Source: an uncultured Rhodopila sp. (GTDB lineage Bacteria > Pseudomonadota > Alphaproteobacteria > Acetobacterales > Acetobacteraceae). Taken from it: a stretch of 40,573 nucleotides of DNA. Both the position numbers and the translations under genes were made by a program. The DNA lies in NCBI RefSeq assembly GCF_903944925.1, contig NZ_CAJATU010000154.1, positions 1 to 40,573 on the forward strand. The letters are read 5' to 3'. Below are positions 1-8,386 of this stretch, piece after piece; within the stretch, counting starts at the first letter, position 1, and the number at the start of each line of letters is the position of its first letter. Under the pieces are notes generated by a model that did no database searches, was not told the origin of the DNA, and saw only the letters and a list, made by a program, of their open reading frames with translations.

Positions 1-630
1 ATGCCCAGCGCGCGGCGCATCAGCGGTTCCGCCTCGCCGAGCCGGTTGGTGTCTTGCAGCAGCGTCGCGAGGTTATTGAGGTCGCGCGCGACGTTCGGAT
101 GGTCCGGGCCGTAGCTGGCTTCGTCGATGCCCAGCGCGCGGCGCATCAGCGGTTCCGCCTCGCCGAGCCGGTTGGTGTCTTGCAGCAACCGCGCGAGGTT
201 GTTGAGGTCGATCGCGACCCTCGGATGGTCCGGGCCGTAGCTGGCCTCGTCGATGCCCAGCGCGCGGCGCATCAGCGGTTCCGCCTCGTCGAGCCGGTTG
301 GTGTCTTGCAGCAACGTCGCGAGGTTGTTGAGGCGGAGCGCGACATTCGGGTGGTCCGGGCCGTAGCTGGCCTCGTCGATGCCCAGCGCGCGGCGCATCA
401 GTGGTTCCGCCTCGCCGAGCCGGTTGGTGGCTTGCAGCAACGTCGCGAGGTTGTTGAGACGGATCGCGACGTTCGGATGGTTCGGGCCGTAGCTGGCCTC
501 GTCGATGCCCAGCGCGCGGCGCATCAGCGGTTCCGCCTCGCCGAGCCGGTTGGTGTCTTGCAGCACCTGCGCGAGGTTGTTGAGACAGGGCGCGATCCGG
601 GACTCATCCGTTGGGAAGCTGGATTCGGCG
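1..630 (-). repeat. 126-bp tandem repeat array encoding TPR units
   Basis: The same 126-bp unit begins at 1, 127, 253, 379 and 505 with only scattered substitutions, and it decays toward 630. On the minus strand each unit encodes one 42-residue tetratricopeptide repeat. The differences are concentrated in a few codons (for example VAIRLNN, VALRLNN, VAIDLNN, VARDLNN). The period is exact and a multiple of three, so copies can be gained or lost without breaking the frame. The array continues beyond the left edge. Confidence 0.95.
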
Positions 631-2417
631 ATGGCAAGGGCTCGCCGAAAGTGCGGTTCGGCCTGCGCCAGCAGACCTTTGAATTGAAGGATCCCTGCCA
701 GCCGGTTCATCACATCCGCCGTCGGTTCGGCGATGCCGGCCGCGCCGGCGTATCCGGCGACCGCCTCGGCGTGCGGCGCCAGCGGCGTGAGCAGCTTCCA
801 GGTGCGCACATCCTGCGGGTCGCCGGTAAAGGCTGCATCCATCCAGCCCAGCGTCTCGGTCAGCCGCTGCCGCTCCATTCCCGCCTGCACCAGCCCGCGC
901 CGCGTCACATCCTGGATCAGGCGGTGCACCAGAAACGTTTCGGCCTCCGGGTCGCGGCTGGCCAGCGAGTATTTCGCCAGATCGTCCAGCGCCGCGTGCG
1001 GATCGTCCGCCGGAGCCACATCCGGCATGGGCACGTCCAGCAGCGACTCCGGCACCGGTTCGGGGGCCAGGAAAGCGAGGCGTTGCAGCAGCTCCCGCCC
1101 GGCCGGGGTCAGTTGACCCACCGAGGTCTGCCAGGTCTCCGCCACCACATGGTGGTAGCCGGTGATCTCGGGACTGGCCCAGCCGATGACGCGGGCGCGG
1201 CTGCCCTGCCACATCTCCTGGTAGGCGACGAGGCTCAATCGCCTGGCCTCGATGGTCGCCGCGGCAATTTCCAGCGCCAGCGCCAACCCGCCCAGCGCCT
1301 CGGCCAGAGCGCGCGCCCGGGCGGCATCGTCCGGCTTGTGTTGGCGGCCGGTTTCGGTGGCCTCCAGCAGGAAAGCTTCGGCGTCGCCCGGGCTCAGCAC
1401 ATCCAGGTCCAGCCGTTCGATGTCGCGCGGGAGCTGCGTCAGCCGGCTGGTCATCAGCACATGGCCGCCACCGCGCAGCCGCCCGAGCAATGCGTGCGCG
1501 GCTGTCAGCGCCGGAGCGTCATCGATGTTGTCCAGGATCAGCAGCCAGCCGGGATTGGCGTTGAGCCAAGCCAGCACTGCCTCGAACCGTGCTTCTTCCT
1601 CGGGCAGCGCCGCGGCCGGCAGGCGGAGCGGAACAGCCAGCGCGGCGACAGCCGATTGCAGCTTGTCCGGCGTCTCGGCGGAGAGAAAAAACAGCGCGGT
1701 ATAGTCGTCGCGATAGTGCCAAGCGTATTCCACGGCGGCGCGGGTCTTGCCCACACCGCCCATGCCATGCACCGCCTTGCCGGCGATGGCGGCGGAGCCT
1801 CCCTTGTGCAGGCTGCCGTGCAGGCGATCAAGAAACGAGCCACGGCCTTTGAAGAGGCTTCCGAGCGATGGATACGGCAGAACAACGGGTTTCGGCGGCA
1901 GTTCCTGCGGCCAGTGCTCCTTCAGGACGAGATGGCACAGGTGATGGACATCGCCGAAATAGTCCCGGTCCAGACCCTGCTCATCAACAATATACCGGAT
2001 CAGCGCCTGCTGAAGCTCGGGCCGATCGGCTGGCGGTGCAGCTTTGTCGGGGGTCGTCCAGGCATCGGTGGCGATGTAGATCGAAAGCCGCCGTTGGTAG
2101 TGGCAGGCGAAGAAGAACTCCCACTGAGTATAGGACGCCTCGCTGACTCCCGGTGGCAGCATGGCGGCAAACGGTGCGGCGGAGGCGGGTGGCGGCATGG
2201 CGCCGCTGCGCTGGCCAATGACGCACACCACGGCGGAGCAGTCCCGGATATAGTCGTGCAGCTTGCGCAAAGTCGTGTCGGCATCCGCTTGCTGCCGGAA
2301 GTCGCTTTGAACGCGGAGCAACAAGTCGCGCGACCGCAGGCTTGCCGCCAGGGTATCGCGGGCCGAACCGAACTCGCTGGTCACTGCCGAGAGAAAGACG
2401 CGGAAGTCCGCCGCCAT
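1..2417 (-). CDS. STAND-type NTPase with DUF4062-like N-terminus and TPR array (3' end outside window)
   Basis: The minus-strand frame is open from an ATG at 2415-2417 to the left edge, giving 805 codons with the C-terminus missing. Residues 1-130 resemble DUF4062 (FRVFLSAVTSEF at the start, CSAVVCVIGQRSG around 60-72, SYTQWEF around 95-101), a TIR-like effector or sensor fold. An NB-ARC-like ATPase follows: P-loop GMGGVGKT at 218-225, Walker B-like WLLILDNIDD, and a GGLALAL motif. From about residue 565 come kinesin-light-chain-type TPRs of 42 residues (LNNLATLLQ..NRLGEAEPLMRRALGIDEASYGPDHPNV pattern). Proteins of this build act as ATP-driven switches in signalling or conflict, including phage defence; that role is inferred. 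The gene is divergent from the ELM1-like gene. The plus-strand open frame over the same bases is a GC-rich shadow. Confidence 0.85.
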   Translation of the reverse strand, partial: MAADFRVFLSAVTSEFGSARDTLAASLRSRDLLLRVQSDFRQQADADTTLRKLHDYIRDCSAVVCVIGQRSGAMPPPASAAPFAAMLPPGVSEASYTQWEFFFACHYQRRLSIYIATDAWTTPDKAAPPADRPELQQALIRYIVDEQGLDRDYFGDVHHLCHLVLKEHWPQELPPKPVVLPYPSLGSLFKGRGSFLDRLHGSLHKGGSAAIAGKAVHGMGGVGKTRAAVEYAWHYRDDYTALFFLSAETPDKLQSAVAALAVPLRLPAAALPEEEARFEAVLAWLNANPGWLLILDNIDDAPALTAAHALLGRLRGGGHVLMTSRLTQLPRDIERLDLDVLSPGDAEAFLLEATETGRQHKPDDAARARALAEALGGLALALEIAAATIEARRLSLVAYQEMWQGSRARVIGWASPEITGYHHVVAETWQTSVGQLTPAGRELLQRLAFLAPEPVPESLLDVPMPDVAPADDPHAALDDLAKYSLASRDPEAETFLVHRLIQDVTRRGLVQAGMERQRLTETLGWMDAAFTGDPQDVRTWKLLTPLAPHAEAVAGYAGAAGIAEPTADVMNRLAGILQFKGLLAQAEPHFRRALAIAESSFPTDESRIAPCLNNLAQVLQDTNRLGEAEPLMRRALGIDEASYGPNHPNVAIRLNNLATLLQATNRLGEAEPLMRRALGIDEASYGPDHPNVALRLNNLATLLQDTNRLDEAEPLMRRALGIDEASYGPDHPRVAIDLNNLARLLQDTNRLGEAEPLMRRALGIDEASYGPDHPNVARDLNNLATLLQDTNRLGEAEPLMRRALG

Positions 2418-2571
2418 ACCGCACCCGTGCCGGATCGCTTACGGCACGATCCTGACTTGGAACGGCGAAGCAGGCAACGGCGGATACGCTATTATGCCAG
2501 GTCCGGTACAGACCCCCTCGAACGCCCGCCAACCATTGACCTTTGCCCCCGCCCCGCCGAAAAGCCCCGCC

Positions 2572-3510
2572 ATGTCTGACATCGCCGCCCCGTGGGTCAT
2601 CAGCGAGGGATTCGCCGGCCTGCGCGCCCAGGCCCTCGGCCTCGCCGAAGCCGCCGGGTTGACTCCCGACATCCGGGTCCTCCAGCCCTCCGCCCCCTGG
2701 AAATGGATTTCCGCCAAGTTCTGGCCCAACCCGCTGGCCGCCGTCGCCGAGGCGGTGAAAGCCCCCCTGCCCGGCCTGGCCATCGGCTGCGGCGGCATGG
2801 CCGGCGCCGTCCTCGCCGCCCTGCGCGGGACATCCCTGCCCGTCGTGCAGGTGCAGAACCCGCGCATGGACATCAGCCGCTTCGACCTGATCGTCGCCAA
2901 CACGCATGACGAGCTGACCGGGCCGAATGTCTTCGTCACCCGCACCGCGCTGCACCGCGTCACGCCCCAGCGCCTCGCCGCCGAAGCCGATATCTGGCGC
3001 GACCGCCTGGCCCCGTACAAGCGCCCGCTGGTCGCCGTCCTGCTGGGCGGCAGCAACGGCCGCTACCGGCTCGACCGCACAGTCGGCGCCCGGCTGGCGG
3101 CGGAGCTGGCGGGGATGGCGCAACGCGACAATGTCGGCGTGGTGGTGACGCCGTCGCGCCGCACCGATCCGGCGGTCACCGCGCTGCTCCGCGAGGCCCT
3201 GGCGCCGTTCGGCGGCTGGGTGTGGGACTTCACCGGCGACAACCCCTATTTCGGCATGCTGGCGCTGGCGGACCTGATCGTCGTGACGCAGGACAGCGTG
3301 TCGATGATCTCCGAGGCCTCCGCAACCGCCGCCCCGGTGCTGTTCGCGCCGCTGCCGGGGAAGTCGCGGCGGCAGGCGATCTTCCTGAAGACGATGATGA
3401 ACGAAGACCGGATTCGCCCTTTCACCGGACGCTTCCTACATTGGCCGGTATCGCCGCTGAACGACACGCCCGCAGCCGCGGCCGAGATGCGCCGGCGCCT
3501 GGGGCTGTAG
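2572..3510 (+). CDS. ELM1-like (mitochondrial fission ELM1 / DUF1022 family) protein
   Basis: A protein of 312 residues from the ATG at 2572 (MSDIAAPWVISEG). The frame opens earlier, at 2494, but those residues are proline-rich and non-conserved. The sequence fits the ELM1/DUF1022 family, which has a glycosyltransferase-like two-domain fold and is common in alphaproteobacteria: VISEGFAGLRAQALGLAEAAGL at the start, QVQNPRMDISRFDLIV, then VLLGGSNGRY, a glycine-rich loop, and VTQDSVSMISEA near the C-terminus. The bacterial function is not established; in plants ELM1 recruits the mitochondrial fission machinery. Fourteen bases separate it from the next gene, so the two are probably co-transcribed. 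Confidence 0.8.
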   Translation: MSDIAAPWVISEGFAGLRAQALGLAEAAGLTPDIRVLQPSAPWKWISAKFWPNPLAAVAEAVKAPLPGLAIGCGGMAGAVLAALRGTSLPVVQVQNPRMDISRFDLIVANTHDELTGPNVFVTRTALHRVTPQRLAAEADIWRDRLAPYKRPLVAVLLGGSNGRYRLDRTVGARLAAELAGMAQRDNVGVVVTPSRRTDPAVTALLREALAPFGGWVWDFTGDNPYFGMLALADLIVVTQDSVSMISEASATAAPVLFAPLPGKSRRQAIFLKTMMNEDRIRPFTGRFLHWPVSPLNDTPAAAAEMRRRLGL

Positions 3511-3524
3511 GGAACCGAGACCGT

Positions 3525-5396
3525 ATGCTGCAGATCGAGACCTTCGACGCCCGCGCCGGCGGCAACGTCCTCTACAAGGCGCTGGCGCACCCGCTGGCGG
3601 CGGAGGCGATCAGCCGCCTGTATGCCCGGCTCGCCGGCCCGGTCGCGCTGTACGATCCGGACGGCGTGGCCGCCGCCCTGCTCGCGCTCTACCCCGCGGC
3701 GATCGACAGCCTGTTCGTGCACGATGTCAGCGACGTCGGGCAGACCCGCGCCGGACTGACCGCGCGTCCGCTGACCGATCTGGCCGCTTCCGGCGCGCGC
3801 ACCGTGCTGGTCGCCGCCTTCGACGCCGCCAGGATCGTCTCCCGCATCGCCCCGCTGCTGCCGCAAGGCGCCGCGGTGCTGACCCTGGATGAGGCGCGGC
3901 TGCCGGACGCCTTGCTCAGCGCGCACGGGAAGTATCTGGACAAGCTGAACTTCGCGGCGAATTTCGCCTTCTTCCGCGACGCGGACGGGCTGTCCACTCG
4001 GCTGGTCTCCGCCAATTACTGGGCCAGCTACGGTGCCAGGGACGTGCGCCTGTGGCTGCGGCTGTTCGCTGCCGACGGCGCGGTCCTGGCGACCTGGGAG
4101 CAGGCGTTGCCCGCCGGCGCGGGCGGGTTTTCGATCGACAGCCGGCAGGTGCGCGAGCGGTTCGGGCTGGACCCGTTCACCGGCCAGTTGTTCATCCACG
4201 CCATCGGCGTCGCCGGGCACGACGTGGTGAAATATGCGCTGGATACCTATGCCTCGGATAACGGCGCCTCGCTGTCCTGCACGCATGACGCCAACGCCTG
4301 GCCGTCCGACCGCTTCGCCGGGCTGCCGGCGCCGCGGCCGGACGAGACGGTGATCCTGTGGCTGCAGAACAGCCACGCCACGCCGATACCGGCGGCCGCC
4401 ATTGCGCTGGACCGCATGGGGGAAAACCAGCCCGTCGCCCTGACCCGCGCTGTCGGCCCCTTCGCCACCGTGGCACTGGACGTGGCGGACCTGCTGCCCG
4501 GCCTGCACTGGCCGGCGCAGATCGAACTGCGCGCCGGACGCCACGTGGTGCGGCCGCGCTACGAGGTGACCCGCAACGACCGCGTCCGCATCGCCCATGT
4601 GAATGTCGAGCGCGACAACCTCCGCCCCGATCCCGGCATCCCGGCGCTGCCGGAGCAGATGGGGCGCGGCTTCCTGCTGCCCTTCCCGATCCTGCCGCGC
4701 GAGCGCTTCCGCACCATCGTCCAGCCGACTCCCATGGCGACATCGCAACGCCATCTGCCGCTGCGCCTGGACGTGTTCGCCGCGGACGGCACGAAACGCG
4801 GCGAAAAATTCCTCGGCTGCCTGCCGCGCGACCACGCGCTGGCGATGGACCTCGACGGCTTCGGCGTGGAGCAGGGCCACGCCGAGCTGGTCTATGATTT
4901 CCGCGACGGCGGTGAGGCGGATGGCTGGCTGCACGCGCTGTTCCGCTATGAGGACCGCGTTTCCGGCCACAGCGCCGAATCCAGCTTCGGCGCGCATATC
5001 TTCAACACCGCGATGACCTACCGCGACGAGCCGCAATCCTATTCCGGGCCGCCGCCCGGCCTGTCCACGCGGTTGTTCCTGAAGTTGGGCGACGTCCGGC
5101 GGCGCAGCTTCGCGGTGCTGATCTACCCGGCGTCCGGGCCCTGGCATGCAGTGTCCTCGACCTTGCTGCAACTGCATGACGCCACCGGACGGATGATCGC
5201 GGAGGCGCCGGTTGCGATCGCGCGTTCCGGTTCCGCGACGGTCCGGCCGCACGAGGCCTTCGATGCCGCGACGCTGACGGCGGCCGGGCCGGACGGCTAT
5301 GTGCTGGTGCGCGACTCGACCTGCCGGCTGTTCGGCTATCACGGGCTGATGGATGCGGCGGGCGGGTTTTCGCTGGACCACATGTTCGGTTTCTGA
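3525..5396 (+). CDS. Conserved hypothetical protein, 623 residues
   Basis: Starts at the ATG at 3525 (MLQIETFDARAGGNVLYKAL), 14 bases after the ELM1-like stop. The frame is open far upstream, but that portion overlaps the neighbour. I do not recognise a named family. The N-terminal ~170 residues look like an alpha/beta domain (ALYDPDGVAAALLALYP, GARTVLVAAFDAARIV). The rest is rich in predicted beta structure with hydrophobic and aromatic strands (LWLRLFAADGAVLATWEQALP, LFIHAIGVAGHDVVKYAL, RLFLKLGDVRRRSFAVLIYP). No signal peptide or transmembrane helix is evident. Co-transcription with the ELM1-like gene suggests a shared envelope or glycan-related role, which is only an inference. Confidence 0.75.
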   Translation: MLQIETFDARAGGNVLYKALAHPLAAEAISRLYARLAGPVALYDPDGVAAALLALYPAAIDSLFVHDVSDVGQTRAGLTARPLTDLAASGARTVLVAAFDAARIVSRIAPLLPQGAAVLTLDEARLPDALLSAHGKYLDKLNFAANFAFFRDADGLSTRLVSANYWASYGARDVRLWLRLFAADGAVLATWEQALPAGAGGFSIDSRQVRERFGLDPFTGQLFIHAIGVAGHDVVKYALDTYASDNGASLSCTHDANAWPSDRFAGLPAPRPDETVILWLQNSHATPIPAAAIALDRMGENQPVALTRAVGPFATVALDVADLLPGLHWPAQIELRAGRHVVRPRYEVTRNDRVRIAHVNVERDNLRPDPGIPALPEQMGRGFLLPFPILPRERFRTIVQPTPMATSQRHLPLRLDVFAADGTKRGEKFLGCLPRDHALAMDLDGFGVEQGHAELVYDFRDGGEADGWLHALFRYEDRVSGHSAESSFGAHIFNTAMTYRDEPQSYSGPPPGLSTRLFLKLGDVRRRSFAVLIYPASGPWHAVSSTLLQLHDATGRMIAEAPVAIARSGSATVRPHEAFDAATLTAAGPDGYVLVRDSTCRLFGYHGLMDAAGGFSLDHMFGF

Positions 5397-5607
5397 TCGC
5401 TGCCGCGCAGCCTGTTGCCCGGATCACACGCGGTGAGCCGGAGACGACACACATTTCCGCTAGGTGCGCAACGAACGTGCTTTTGCTATTGCAGCGGTTC
5501 GACCACTTGCGGCAAAAATAAGGCATGGAAGATCACGTTGCCGCGAACCGCGTTGGGATGACCGGCGCATTCCGCAGTAACCACGAATTCGTTATTCACA
5601 AGGTCAG

Positions 5608-5781
5608 ATGATGCCGAACCCGCCCCCGTTTGCCGTCGAAGAACGCGTGCATGGCGATACCGTCTGGATCGCGCTCCGCTCCCGCGGTGCCGACTGGTCA
5701 TGGCTGACGCCGGAGGAAGCAGTCCAACTCGGCCGCGCCTGGATCGAGAAATACGGCACCACGCGGCAAGCGGCGGAGTGA
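5608..5781 (+). CDS. Small hypothetical protein, 57 residues
   Basis: ATG at 5608 preceded by an AAGGT ribosome-binding sequence; TGA at 5779. The product begins MMPNPPPFAVEERVHG and contains a tryptophan-rich core (DTVWIALRSRGADWSWLT) followed by an acidic/amphipathic helix (PEEAVQLGRAWIEKYG). The composition is that of a real small cytosolic protein rather than a chance frame. A 28-codon frame (5525-5611, MEDHVAANRVGMTG...) with an AAGGC sequence ahead of its ATG ends in a TGA overlapping this start, so translational coupling is possible. No family recognised. Confidence 0.55.
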   Translation: MMPNPPPFAVEERVHGDTVWIALRSRGADWSWLTPEEAVQLGRAWIEKYGTTRQAAE

Positions 5782-6444
5782 TGGCGGCCGTCCGGAGGAT
5801 TGGCCCCGGCACCCTCATCCGGTGCCGCCATACCGGGTGACCGCGACGGCGCAAACCCGTTCGCCCGCCGGGCCGCATCGCCGGAACGGCGCGTTCAGCC
5901 CGCAACACAAAATATTGCTTTCGCGCGACGAGGGGAACGCTCCGCCGGCGCGTTACAGTTCGTCTCAAACAGCTACATTTCCAATGATCAATAATCAAAT
6001 TTGATACAATGCGACCATAATATTCGTTTGCTTGGCGACAAGATGCGAACGATGTCTTTCCGTACCATAAAATCTTGCCAAACCCGCCCCCAAGCGCATT
6101 GACTGATCGGCCGTAAACCGGGCATCTCGCAAATCTGCTGATAATATCTATGAGTCTGCCAAACCACGCGACCGCCGAGGGGGCGGTGAAAGGTTGCAAA
6201 TGGGTCCGGGTAAGATGCCTGTCGCCGGCACTGGAAATGCGTGCATCGAACAAAAACACGGCGGCGATTCCGGTTTCTCCCGGTTGGTGGTTGCATCGAC
6301 ACGCGCCGCAATGATCCCGCCGCGCAGCCCGGACATGATCGATCTTATCCCGGAACAGGGCGCCCGGAGCCCGGCGCGCGGCGCGATCGCCGCCGCATCG
6401 TTCCACGCAAGTCCAACACCGCGAGCCGCTGTCGTGCCGGTACA
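5782..6444. other. Gene-free stretch upstream of the response regulator, with an AT-rich core
   Basis: About 660 bases without a convincing gene. The centre (roughly 5975-6075) is clearly more AT-rich than the rest of the window and includes a 12-bp perfect palindrome, ATCAAATTTGAT. An 84-codon plus-strand frame (6194-6448) ends in ATGA overlap with the response regulator start, but its product is low-complexity and unrecognised. The stretch probably contains the promoter and control sites of the response regulator. Confidence 0.5.
5994..6005. promoter_or_regulatory. 12-bp perfect palindrome in AT-rich intergenic DNA
   Basis: The bases ATCAAATTTGAT read identically on both strands and lie in the AT-rich part of the gap between the 57-residue gene and the response regulator. 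Perfect dyads in such a setting are typical of operators for dimeric regulators. It is not an FNR box, because the half-sites face the wrong way and the spacing is wrong. Function is inferred from position only. Confidence 0.3.
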
Positions 6445-6846
6445 ATGACCGTCCGCACCGCCAAGTCCGCAATCACCGGCCTGCGCGACTGCGTCCTCGT
6501 CGTCGACGACGAGATACTGATCGCCGATCTCTGGAGCATGATACTGGAGGATATGCAGATCGATGTCTGCGGCATCGCCAAGACGGCCGATACCGCGATC
6601 GCCCTCGCGCAGCAACACCGGCCCAAGGTGGTCCTGATGGATGTCCGGCTCGAAGGCTCGCGCGACGGCGTCGACGCTGCCATCGCCATCCAACAAACCG
6701 TCGGGTCCAAAGTGATTTTCATCACCGGATCACGGGACTCTCCCACCATCGCCCGCATCCAGGCCGCCGGGCCGGCCCGCGTGCTGTTCAAGCCGCTCGG
6801 CGAAGGGCAGCTTCAGGACGCCGTCGCCGCCGTCATCCGGGGCTGA
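6445..6846 (+). CDS. Single-domain response regulator (CheY-like receiver)
   Basis: A protein of 133 residues from the ATG at 6445; the open frame extends upstream to 6241 with arginine-rich non-conserved sequence. It consists only of a receiver domain: acidic pair D21-D22 in VLVVDDE, phosphoacceptor D66 in VVLMDVRL, threonine 94 in IFITGS, and lysine 116 in LFKPLGE. There is no output domain, so it probably relays phosphate or binds a partner, as stand-alone receivers paired with HWE/HisKA2 kinases do in alphaproteobacteria. No kinase gene is adjacent. It ends one base before the convergent binding-protein gene. Confidence 0.88.
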   Translation: MTVRTAKSAITGLRDCVLVVDDEILIADLWSMILEDMQIDVCGIAKTADTAIALAQQHRPKVVLMDVRLEGSRDGVDAAIAIQQTVGSKVIFITGSRDSPTIARIQAAGPARVLFKPLGEGQLQDAVAAVIRG

Positions 6847-6847
6847 T

Positions 6848-8062
6848 TCACCCGACCGGAAAATTGCACTTCGGATTGAGCGGATGCAGCACGCCCTCCG
6901 GCGGCGTGGTGCGGACCAGCTTGTACAGATCCCACTCGCCCTTGCTTTCCTCCGGCGTCTTCACCTGCCACAGATACGCCGGGAACTCGCCGCGACCGTC
7001 GGCGCGCACCCGCCCGGGGCCGAACGCGTCATCATCCGTCGGCAGCGCCTTCATCTTCGCCACCGCCGCCCGGCCGCTCGCCTTCGCCGCCGCGCCGCCC
7101 AGCGCGGCAACCGCCTTCAGGTAGTGGATCGTCGAGCCGTACGAACTCGCATGCGCCTGGTTCGGATAGTTGTTCTGCTTCGTCCGCTGCAACAGCCGCC
7201 GCGTGAAGCCGCGCGTGCGCTCATTGGCGTCCCAGTAGAACGTCTCCGTGGTCAGCAGCCCGCCGCAGATCTGCGGCCCGAGCGCGTGCGGGTTCTGGAT
7301 GAACATCAGCAGCGGCGCCAGCTTCATGGTCTTGTTCAGCCCGAACTCCGCCGCCTGCTTGATGCAGTTCTCGGTGTCCAGCCCGGCATTGGCGAAGCCG
7401 ACGACGGTGGCACCGCTGGCCTGAGCCTGCGCCAGGTAGGAGGAAAAATCGGTGGTGTCCGGAAACGGGTAGCGCGACGATCCCTTGATCTCGCCGCCGC
7501 CCTGCTTCACCACCTCGGCGGTCAGGTCTTCCAGCGACTGGCCGAAGGCATAGTTCGCGGTGATGAAGTACCACGACTTGAAGCCCTGCGAAACCAGCGA
7601 GCCGCCGGTCGAATGGGCGTTCTCATACGTGTCGAAGCTCCAGACGATGGTGTTCGGGCTGCATTGCGCGTCGGTCAAGGAGGCAACCGTCGCCGACGCG
7701 TTGAGCATCAGCTTGTCCTTTTCCTTCGCCACCTGCGCCACCGCCAGCGCCACCGAGGAGGTCGGCACGTCGGCCGCGACATCGACCTCACCGTCGAACC
7801 ACTGCCGCGCGATCGAAGCCGCGACGTCCGGCTTGTTCTGATGATCGGCCGCGATCACCTCCACGTCGCAGTCGAGATGGGACCGCATTTCATCGACGGC
7901 GAGCTGCGTCGCCGCGACCGACGTCGGCCCGGTATTGTCGCGATACGTGCCCGACAGGTCGGTCAGCACCCCGATGGTGATCTTGCTGCGCGCCCGGGCG
8001 CGGTGCGGGGCAAGCGTCAGCGCCGCGGCGCCGCCGAGAAGGGTCCGGCGAGTCGGTGTCAT
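6848..8062 (-). CDS. Branched-chain amino-acid-type ABC transporter substrate-binding protein
   Basis: Starts at the ATG at 8062 (MTPTRRTLLGGAAALTL), preceded by GGGAGAA; 404 residues. The N-terminus carries a Tat-like RRTLLGG signal ending near ARARS, so the product should be periplasmic. The mature part follows the type I periplasmic binding fold of the LivJ/Peripla_BP_6 group: ITIGVLTDLSGTYRDNTGP at the start, ADHQNKPDVAASIARQW, then WYFITANYAFGQSLED and FPDTTDFSSYLAQAQ. No permease or ATPase gene lies nearby, so this is an orphan binding protein. It is divergent from another orphan binding protein, and the ~320-base gap between their starts probably contains both promoters. Ligand unknown. 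Confidence 0.9.
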   Translation of the reverse strand: MTPTRRTLLGGAAALTLAPHRARARSKITIGVLTDLSGTYRDNTGPTSVAATQLAVDEMRSHLDCDVEVIAADHQNKPDVAASIARQWFDGEVDVAADVPTSSVALAVAQVAKEKDKLMLNASATVASLTDAQCSPNTIVWSFDTYENAHSTGGSLVSQGFKSWYFITANYAFGQSLEDLTAEVVKQGGGEIKGSSRYPFPDTTDFSSYLAQAQASGATVVGFANAGLDTENCIKQAAEFGLNKTMKLAPLLMFIQNPHALGPQICGGLLTTETFYWDANERTRGFTRRLLQRTKQNNYPNQAHASSYGSTIHYLKAVAALGGAAAKASGRAAVAKMKALPTDDDAFGPGRVRADGRGEFPAYLWQVKTPEESKGEWDLYKLVRTTPPEGVLHPLNPKCNFPVG

Positions 8063-8386
8063 GAGGTCGTTCTCCCTGGCGCCGCCGGTTTGCCGCGGCA
8101 TTGATCGTCCGGTTAGCTCCGGAGGCCGGATTATCAACCGAAGCGGCCAGGGTGCTCAAATGACGTTTGGCGGCGGGGCGCGGCGCCCGGAGTCGTCGCC
8201 GCGCCCGCACCTGTCACCCTATGGTTGACGCGCCGCCCGAACCCGGGATTATTCGCCCGCTGCCCAACCGTCCGGGTCACACCGCCTTTGGAGAAACCGT
8301 CTTATGACGTTGGCACAAGCCCCCGGCCGGCTCCTGGCGCATCGGCTGCCGCAACGCGCCCCGTTCCCTCGCCGGAGCGCCGGGGG

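Noticed and set aside
1..630. CRISPR array
   Set aside because: The 126-bp repeats are contiguous coding units with no spacers, and they translate to TPRs.
54..2579. Long plus-strand open frame (841 codons) across the repeat region
   Set aside because: It is the antisense of the DUF4062-STAND-TPR gene. The minus-strand frame gives recognisable TPR and P-loop motifs, while this one gives arginine/glutamine-rich low-complexity sequence.
3246..5381. Long minus-strand open frame (711 codons)
   Set aside because: Antisense shadow of the 623-residue plus-strand gene in GC-rich DNA; the composition is low-complexity and the frame has no family motif or ribosome-binding site.
6194..6448. 84-codon plus-strand frame coupled by ATGA to the response regulator
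   Set aside because: Product is low-complexity and unlike any protein I know, and the ribosome-binding sequence is weak. The overlap alone is not enough.
5486..6472. Minus-strand open frame of 328 codons
   Set aside because: Arginine/cysteine-rich product with no motif. It covers an AT-rich intergenic region and overlaps two plus-strand genes with real products.
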